A stretch of 26,614 nucleotides of DNA. Source: DALYJJ01 sp031969915 (GTDB lineage Bacteria; Acidobacteriota; Terriglobia; Bryobacterales; Bryobacteraceae). The stretch spans positions 1-26,614 of the forward strand of contig DALYJJ010000087.1 in assembly GCA_031969915.1 (NCBI GenBank), read 5' to 3'. The notes below the pieces were generated by a model. The model ran no database searches, had not been told where the DNA came from, and worked only from the letters and a program-made list of their open reading frames with translations. Position numbers and translations under genes: made by a program. Shown one piece after another: positions 21,563-26,614 of the stretch (positions are counted from its first letter, which is position 1; the number at the start of each line of letters is the position of its first letter).

Positions 21563-23002
21563 GTGACCAAAGCCCAGAGCCTGGCGGGCTCCTACCTCTG
21601 GACAGCGCTTGGCGACGGCATGCGCCAGGTCCTCGGTTTCGCCGTTTCGCTGGTCCTGGCCCGCCTGCTCACGCCCTCCGATTACGGGCTGGTGGGCATG
21701 GTGCTGGTGTTCGTTTCCGTGCTCTCGTCCGTCCAGGAGTCCGGTCCCTCGCAGGCGGTGATCCAGTTCGGGAAGGATCCTCAGGCGTTTCCGATCTGCT
21801 CCACCGCGGGATCCGCCCTGGGGCTGGCGATGGCCATCGCGCTGTTCCTGGCCGCGCCGGCGGTGGCGATTTTCTACGCAGTACCCGCGCTGGAGCCGAT
21901 CGTCCGCGTGATGAGCTGCGTACTGCTGTTCAACGGTGTGCGCTCGGCGTCACAGGGGGCGCTGCTCAGGGAGTTCCAGTTTCGCCGGGTCACGGTGATC
22001 GAGACGGTCGCGGGCTTTTCGGGTTCACTGGTGGCCGTGGCGATGGCGGCGCACGGGTATGGAGCGTGGTCACTGGTGGCGAACCTGGTGCTCGCATCCG
22101 CGCTGCAGGCGATCCTGATCGCCCGGGCCGTGCGGCCGCAATGGACGCCGCTGATGGCCACACCGTTGAGCCGGGCCATTCTCGCCTGGGTGCTGCCTTC
22201 GTTGGGCTCTGTGCTTCTTTGGCAGGCCTACGTGAACGCCGACTCCTTTGCCATCGGCAAGAGGCTGGGCTCGGAGCAACTCGGGTATTACGCGATCGCT
22301 TTCCGCCTGGCGATGCTGGTCAACGATCGCCTGGGCGCGGTGGTCAGCCGGGTGAGTTTCTCGAGCCTGGCCGGCATGCGCGAGGACCCGGCGCGCGCGA
22401 CCGGCCACTGGCTGCTGCTTCTGGAACGGATGGCGCTGGTCACCTATCCCTTCCTCGCGTTTCTTTACCTGTGCCGCGAGGACGCGATCATCGTACTGCT
22501 GGGCGCCAAGTGGCTGCCCGCGGCCGAGCCTTTGCGCATCCTCGCGATCGGCGCGGCATTTCGGGCGGTATCGCCGGTGACCGCGAATTTTCTCGCCACC
22601 CAGGGCCATACCCGCTGGAATTTCGCCTTCTCTTTGCTGAACGCCGCGGTGCTGCCCGCCGGGTTCTGGATCGGTGCGGGTTGGGGCGGGGTGAGCGGTG
22701 TGGCGTGGGCGTGGGTGATCTGCTATCCGGCGCTGTTGCTGGTGATTCTGGCGAAAGCGAGTTCCCTTCCCGGTGCGGGCTGGGCCCGTCTAGCGAAGGC
22801 TCACGTTCGCCCGGTGTGCCTGCTGCTCCCGGTAGCGGCCATGACCGGCGCCGTTCGCCTGTTGATTCCGGGCGATCCGCTGCTGCGTCTGACGGCGTCC
22901 CTGGCCGCAGCGGCGGCTGGCGGCCTGATCTTCCTAGTACTGAACCCGGGCTTGCGCGAAGAAATGCGGCGCGTTTTCGCCTCCGCGCGCGGCGCGGCGT
23001 AG
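21563..23002 (+). CDS. Polysaccharide flippase, MOP superfamily (Wzx-like)
   Basis: A 479-residue, very hydrophobic protein with about 12-14 predicted membrane helices and the layout of the polysaccharide transporter family (Wzx/WzxC). Typical sequence: an N-terminal SLVLARLLTPSDYGLVGMVL, the E-F-Q-F-RR-VTVIE segment after helix 4, and LGSEQLGYYAIAFRLA in the middle. The role is to flip lipid-linked sugar units across the inner membrane for polymerisation or ligation. The start is GTG, chosen because no better codon places the family's N-terminal helix correctly; no clear ribosome-binding site precedes it. The adjacent dehydrogenase and glycosyltransferases make the same role likely. A 60-bp gap separates it from the TPR lipoprotein gene. 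Confidence 0.92.
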   Translation: MTKAQSLAGSYLWTALGDGMRQVLGFAVSLVLARLLTPSDYGLVGMVLVFVSVLSSVQESGPSQAVIQFGKDPQAFPICSTAGSALGLAMAIALFLAAPAVAIFYAVPALEPIVRVMSCVLLFNGVRSASQGALLREFQFRRVTVIETVAGFSGSLVAVAMAAHGYGAWSLVANLVLASALQAILIARAVRPQWTPLMATPLSRAILAWVLPSLGSVLLWQAYVNADSFAIGKRLGSEQLGYYAIAFRLAMLVNDRLGAVVSRVSFSSLAGMREDPARATGHWLLLLERMALVTYPFLAFLYLCREDAIIVLLGAKWLPAAEPLRILAIGAAFRAVSPVTANFLATQGHTRWNFAFSLLNAAVLPAGFWIGAGWGGVSGVAWAWVICYPALLLVILAKASSLPGAGWARLAKAHVRPVCLLLPVAAMTGAVRLLIPGDPLLRLTASLAAAAAGGLIFLVLNPGLREEMRRVFASARGAA

Positions 23003-23062
23003 TCCCCTTCGCCTTTACGGCGCAAGCGGTTGTGTGCTGAACTGGTCGGAAGCGGAGTGCTC

Positions 23063-25366
23063 ATGAGGGCCAAACACTTAGCGCTTGTACTGATCCTATT
23101 GCTGGCGGGATGCTCGCGAGACCCCCAGGTCCTGAAGAAGAAGTACGTCGAAAACGGCGACAAGTATTTCGAGCGCGGCAAGTACAAAGAGGCGTCGATC
23201 CTCTACCGGAAAGCGATCGGCCAGGATGGCCGTTACGGCGACGCCTTCGCGAAACTCGCGGAAGCGGAAATCCGCCTGGGCCGCATTCTGCCGGCGATCA
23301 AGGCGTACCACAGCGCGGTGGAACTGCTGCCGCAGAACACAGAGATCCCGGCCAAGCTCGCCAACCTCTATCTGACGATCTACGCCGCCCAGCCCAATAA
23401 CAAGCAACTGCGAATCGAGATCACGCTGCTGCGCGATCTGCTGGTGAAGCGGAGTCCGAATTCGTTCGACGCCCTGCGGTTGGAGGGCTACGTCGAGATG
23501 ATGGACAAGCAGTTTCCAAAAGCGGTGGAGAAACTGCGCGCGGCGGAGAAGGTCAAGCCGGGACAGCCCGAAGTTGCGGTGACGCTGGCCCAGGCGCTGG
23601 CGGCCTCGGGCAGCGTGCCGGAAGCGGAGTCAGTGGCGAAGGCCGCGCTCGAAAAGAACAAGCAGTACTCGCCGCTGTACGATTTTCTGATCCTGGTGGC
23701 GTTACAACAGCAGCGGCAGGCCGATGCGGAAGCGGTGCTGAAGCGGAAGGTGGAGAACAACCCGAAAGTCGAGTCGTACCGCTTGCAACTGGCCGGTTTC
23801 TTCTTCTCCCAGAAACGCACGCCGGAGATGGCCGCCGCGCTCAAGGGGATCCTGGACAATCCGACCGATTTTCCGGGCGGCTACAAGACGGTGGGCAATT
23901 TCTATCTGAGTACGCGGCAGTACGATCTGGCCCGCCAGACGTACGAGCAAGGGATTCAGGCCAAACCCGCCGAGAAGCTCGATCTTCAGAAGCGGATTGC
24001 CGAAACCCTGGCCATGTCGGGCAAGTACGACGAGGCGCGGGCGATGGTGGACGGCCTTTTGAAGGAGAAGGCCGATCCCGACCTGCGGGCCACGCGCGCG
24101 GCGCTGCTGTTGCACGGTGGCGATAGCAAACAGTTGCAGCAGGCGGTGGACGACCTGGTGGCGGCCGTGCAGGCCAATCAGAAGAACTTTGTGGCCCGCT
24201 TCAACCTGGGACGGGCGCATGTCGCCAAGGGCGATCTGGACGCCGCCCGGCTGCAATTCCAGGAAGCGATCAAGGTGCGGCCCGATTTCGTTCCGGCGCG
24301 GTTGGCGCTGGCGCAGGCGAACCTGGCCAAGCGCGATTTCGCCAAGGCGATCTCCACATCGAATGAGATTCTCGAACTCGACAAGGCGAACCTGGGCGCG
24401 CGCCTGATCCGTTCCGCGGCGCTGTTTTCCAGCGGCGACATCGGCACGGCGCGCGTGCAGTTGGACGAGACGCTCAAAGTCCACCCGGCTTCCGCCGATG
24501 CACAGTTTCAGTCGGCCCTGTTGAGCCTGGCGGAGAAGAAGCCGAAAGACGCCGAGGCACAGTTCGCGAAACTGCGCGAATCCGCGCCGGCCGACATGCG
24601 GGCCGTCCTGGGGCTGGGGGAAGCGTACATGGCGCAGGGCCGCGCCGACCAGGCGAAGCAACTTCTTCGCGCGGAAGTGGAGAAGGCGCAGGAGCGGGAA
24701 GACCTGCGGCTGGCCTACGCGAACCTGTTGTTCCGGACCGGCGACTTCAACGGTTCGATCGGTGAGTTTCAGCGGCTGCTCCAGAAGCGTCCGGAGGCCG
24801 CCGACCTTCACCTGCGGCTGGGCATCGCGCAGGGCCGTGCGCAGAAGTACGACGCTGCGCAGATCGCGTTGAAGAAGGCCACCGATTTGCAGCCCACCAG
24901 CCCGGGCGCGTGGCTGGAACTGGGGCTCCTGCAGGAGACCGTGGGCAAGCGGCCGGACGCGGTGTATTCGTACCAGCGGGTGCTGAGCATCGACCCCGAC
25001 AATCCGGTGGCGCTGAACAACCTGGCGTTCGCTTTGGCCGATGAAGGCCGCGACCTCGACCTTGCCTTGAAGTATGCCGAGCGGGCGCGCGCCCGCCTGC
25101 CGCACAATGCCGACGTTGCCGACACGCTGAGTTGGGTCTACATCAAGAAGAACCTGGCGGACAATGCGCTGATGGTGCTGCGCGACCTGGTGGCCAAGAA
25201 CCCGGACAACGCGCTCTACCGGTATCACCTGGCGATGGCCATGGTGCAGAAAGGCGACAAGGCGTCCGCCAAGAAGGAACTGGAAGCCGCCTTGCGCGCC
25301 AAGCCGGCCAAGCCGGTGGAGGGCCAGATCCGTGAACTGATGGCCCGCATCGGCGGAGCCGCATGA
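23063..25366 (+). CDS. TPR-repeat lipoprotein, PEP-CTERM-system PrsT-like
   Basis: A 767-residue lipoprotein. The signal peptide ends in a lipobox (LILLLAGC, lipidated Cys17), after which the chain is almost all tetratricopeptide repeats: consecutive ~34-residue helix pairs up to the end, such as NPVALNNLAFALADEGRDLD and SWVYIKKNLADNALMVLRDL. The length, the lipoprotein leader directly ahead of the repeats and the neighbourhood match the PrsT-type TPR lipoproteins of exosortase/PEP-CTERM loci, which help assemble exopolysaccharide in the envelope. The similarity is judged by eye, so the name is tentative. The frame is open from a TTG at 23030, but ATG 23063 places the lipoprotein leader first and follows a purine-rich stretch. 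It overlaps the CAAX-protease gene by ATGA. Confidence 0.88.
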   Translation: MRAKHLALVLILLLAGCSRDPQVLKKKYVENGDKYFERGKYKEASILYRKAIGQDGRYGDAFAKLAEAEIRLGRILPAIKAYHSAVELLPQNTEIPAKLANLYLTIYAAQPNNKQLRIEITLLRDLLVKRSPNSFDALRLEGYVEMMDKQFPKAVEKLRAAEKVKPGQPEVAVTLAQALAASGSVPEAESVAKAALEKNKQYSPLYDFLILVALQQQRQADAEAVLKRKVENNPKVESYRLQLAGFFFSQKRTPEMAAALKGILDNPTDFPGGYKTVGNFYLSTRQYDLARQTYEQGIQAKPAEKLDLQKRIAETLAMSGKYDEARAMVDGLLKEKADPDLRATRAALLLHGGDSKQLQQAVDDLVAAVQANQKNFVARFNLGRAHVAKGDLDAARLQFQEAIKVRPDFVPARLALAQANLAKRDFAKAISTSNEILELDKANLGARLIRSAALFSSGDIGTARVQLDETLKVHPASADAQFQSALLSLAEKKPKDAEAQFAKLRESAPADMRAVLGLGEAYMAQGRADQAKQLLRAEVEKAQEREDLRLAYANLLFRTGDFNGSIGEFQRLLQKRPEAADLHLRLGIAQGRAQKYDAAQIALKKATDLQPTSPGAWLELGLLQETVGKRPDAVYSYQRVLSIDPDNPVALNNLAFALADEGRDLDLALKYAERARARLPHNADVADTLSWVYIKKNLADNALMVLRDLVAKNPDNALYRYHLAMAMVQKGDKASAKKELEAALRAKPAKPVEGQIRELMARIGGAA

Positions 25367-26037
25367 CGCTGAGCGAGCGTCACCCATCTCTGCCGTACGT
25401 GGTCCCGTTCGCCGTGTTTCTGGCGGCGCTGGCGATCTTCCCCAAGCTGGGCCTGCCGGACCGCGTGGAGTTCACCCTCCGCATCGCGCTGTTGATCACG
25501 GTGCTGATCGTGTTTTCGCGCAAGGTCATCTCCTTCCGCGTGGTTGCCCCGGTGAGCACAGTGGTGTTCGGCGTTGCGATTTGCGCGCTGTGGGTAGCGC
25601 CCGATTTGCTGGTTCCCGGCTGGCGGGAGCATTGGCTCTTCCAGAACGCAATCTTCGGCAAGATCACCAGTTCGCTCTCCGAGAGTGCGAAGAGCGACCC
25701 GGTGGTGCTGGTCATCCGGTCTTTCCGGGCCATCGTCCTGGTGGCGATCATCGAAGAGCTGTTCTGGCGGGCGTGGCTGCTTCGTTGGCTCATCAACCCT
25801 GATTTCCAGAAGGTGGAACTCGGGCGCTACTCCGCGCAGTCGTTCTGGATCACGGCCATCCTGTTCGCGAGCGAGCACGGGCCCTATTGGGACGTCGGGC
25901 TGCTCTGCGGAATGGCTTACAATTGGTGGATGTACCGCACGAAATCGCTGGGTGACCTGATTCTGGCCCACGCAGTCACCAACGCCTGCCTGTGTGGCTT
26001 TGTGCTGTACACCGGCCGCTGGGAGTATTGGCTCTAG
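25363..26037 (+). CDS. CPBP/CAAX-type intramembrane protease, exosortase-associated type
   Basis: A 224-residue integral membrane protein with about seven hydrophobic segments. It has all the motifs of the CPBP (CAAX and bacteriocin-processing) intramembrane protease family: E131-E132 and R136 in EELFWRAWL, F168-x3-H172 in FASEH, and H203-x3-N207 in HAVTN. These residues coordinate the catalytic water or metal. The short length and sequence look like the CAAX-protease-related proteins found in PEP-CTERM/exosortase loci. Its target is unknown; processing or maturation of an envelope protein is likely. It starts with an ATG that overlaps the stop of the TPR lipoprotein gene (ATGA) and has a GGCGGAG ribosome-binding site in front, so the two genes work as a pair. 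Confidence 0.9.
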   Translation: MTLSERHPSLPYVVPFAVFLAALAIFPKLGLPDRVEFTLRIALLITVLIVFSRKVISFRVVAPVSTVVFGVAICALWVAPDLLVPGWREHWLFQNAIFGKITSSLSESAKSDPVVLVIRSFRAIVLVAIIEELFWRAWLLRWLINPDFQKVELGRYSAQSFWITAILFASEHGPYWDVGLLCGMAYNWWMYRTKSLGDLILAHAVTNACLCGFVLYTGRWEYWL

Positions 26038-26066
26038 GCGCGTCCGGCGTTTTCACGAAACTACTC

Positions 26067-26614
26067 ATGATCGAACGCATTACCAGCGGTACCACCGCGC
26101 TCGGCGCCAAAGTGGCGCTTTTCGATTTCGACGGCACGATCTCGCTCATCCGCTCCGGCTGGATGGAAGTGATGGTGCCCATGATGGTGGAAGAACTCGC
26201 GGCCCTGAAGACCGGCGAGAGCGAAGCAGAGCTCACCGCGATCGTCCGCGAATTTGTCGGCCGCCTGACGGGCAAGCAGACGATGTACCAGATGATCGAA
26301 CTGGCCGAGCAGATCGCGCAGCGCGGCGGGACGCCGCTCGACGCGCTCCAATACAAACACCGGTATCACGACCGCCTGATGGACAAGATTCAGGGGCGCA
26401 TCGATGGCCTGCGGGCCGGGCATACCGACCCGGCGGAGTACCTGGTGCCGGGTTCCATTGCGCTGCTCGAATCGCTTCGCGAGCGCGGCCTGACGATGTA
26501 CCTGGCGAGCGGCACGGACGAGGTCTACATGAAAGCCGAGGCTGAGTTGCTCGGCGTCACGAAGTACTTCGGGGGCGGTGTGTTCGGAGCGCTGGACGAT
26601 TACAAGGCGTTTTC
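26067..26614 (+). CDS. HAD-family hydrolase (partial, runs off right edge)
   Basis: The first 182 codons of a gene that continues past the right edge. The product is a haloacid-dehalogenase-superfamily phosphatase: the nucleophile motif I is FDFDGT (Asp20 and Asp22), a cap region of about 100 helical residues follows (LDALQYKHRYHDRLMD and beyond), and motif II appears as YLASGTD. Motifs III and IV lie outside the window. Family members remove phosphate from small metabolites; the substrate here is unknown. It may act on a sugar phosphate that feeds the neighbouring polysaccharide genes. It begins 29 bp after the protease gene without a clear ribosome-binding site; the ATG is chosen because motif I sits at its usual distance from it. 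Confidence 0.88.
   Translation, partial: MIERITSGTTALGAKVALFDFDGTISLIRSGWMEVMVPMMVEELAALKTGESEAELTAIVREFVGRLTGKQTMYQMIELAEQIAQRGGTPLDALQYKHRYHDRLMDKIQGRIDGLRAGHTDPAEYLVPGSIALLESLRERGLTMYLASGTDEVYMKAEAELLGVTKYFGGGVFGALDDYKAF

Noticed and set aside
21529..23040. 503-codon open frame on the plus strand overlapping the flippase gene in another frame
   Set aside because: Low-complexity Gly/Arg/Ala sequence without membrane helices; the other frame encodes a convincing MOP-family transporter.
23702..25387. 561-codon minus-strand frame opposite the TPR lipoprotein gene
   Set aside because: Arg/Leu/Gln/His-rich antisense shadow; the plus strand shows regular 34-residue repeats and a lipobox.
1..26614. 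tRNA, rRNA, CRISPR array, insertion sequence or phage genes
   Set aside because: I read both strands for cloverleaf-like tracts, regular short repeats, terminal inverted repeats and transposase or integrase motifs and found none.

Overview
The window is a dense, high-GC bacterial chromosomal segment: 18 genes (16 complete protein-coding genes plus one cut at each edge), almost no intergenic DNA, and no RNA gene, insertion sequence, phage gene or CRISPR array that I can see. The mix of Tat-leader oxidoreductases (Gfo/Idh/MocA, aldo/keto reductase), secreted S9 peptidases and esterases, a Ser/Thr kinase with a DUF4384-like tail, a PEGA-containing caspase homologue and PEP-CTERM/exosortase-associated proteins is typical of Acidobacteriota, most like Bryobacterales ('Solibacter' type). 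That placement is inference from gene content, not from a marker gene.

Layout. (1) 1-1613, minus: a Tat-exported Gfo/Idh/MocA oxidoreductase followed after 20 bp by the start of an alpha-type TPP-dependent 2-oxoacid dehydrogenase E1 gene, cut by the left edge. (2) 1672-7928, plus: a tight run of four genes (DapA-family lyase/aldolase, exported alpha/beta-hydrolase, group II PLP amino-acid decarboxylase, secreted S9 peptidase), with overlaps of 11 and 4 bp and a 17-bp gap. It looks like a small catabolic operon that breaks down peptides or esters outside the cytoplasm and processes amino acids or small acids inside. (3) 16793 down to 7935, minus: six genes with gaps of 18, 10, 4, 9 and 55 bp. 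The first three are a transmembrane Ser/Thr kinase with an extracytoplasmic DUF4384-like domain, an 834-residue secreted helical-repeat protein, and a secreted caspase-fold protein with C-terminal PEGA-like repeats. Three others follow: a DUF1697 protein and two secreted proteins of unknown function, the last built of three beta-barrel-like repeats. This kinase/repeat/caspase unit is the most interesting part of the window. (4) 17002-18027, plus: a Tat-leader aldo/keto reductase across a ~208-bp divergent intergenic region. (5) 21542-18032, minus: AlgD-like nucleotide-sugar 6-dehydrogenase, membrane GT2 and GT4 glycosyltransferases. (6) 21563-26614, plus and divergent from (5) by only 20 bp: a polysaccharide flippase, a TPR lipoprotein resembling the PEP-CTERM-system PrsT family, an intramembrane CPBP/CAAX protease of the exosortase-associated kind, and the start of an HAD-family hydrolase cut by the right edge.

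Blocks 5 and 6 together look like an exopolysaccharide assembly locus: uronic-acid sugar nucleotide supply, glycosyl transfer, export across the inner membrane, and PEP-CTERM/exosortase accessory factors. No exosortase (EpsH/Xrt) gene lies inside the window; the context predicts one nearby.
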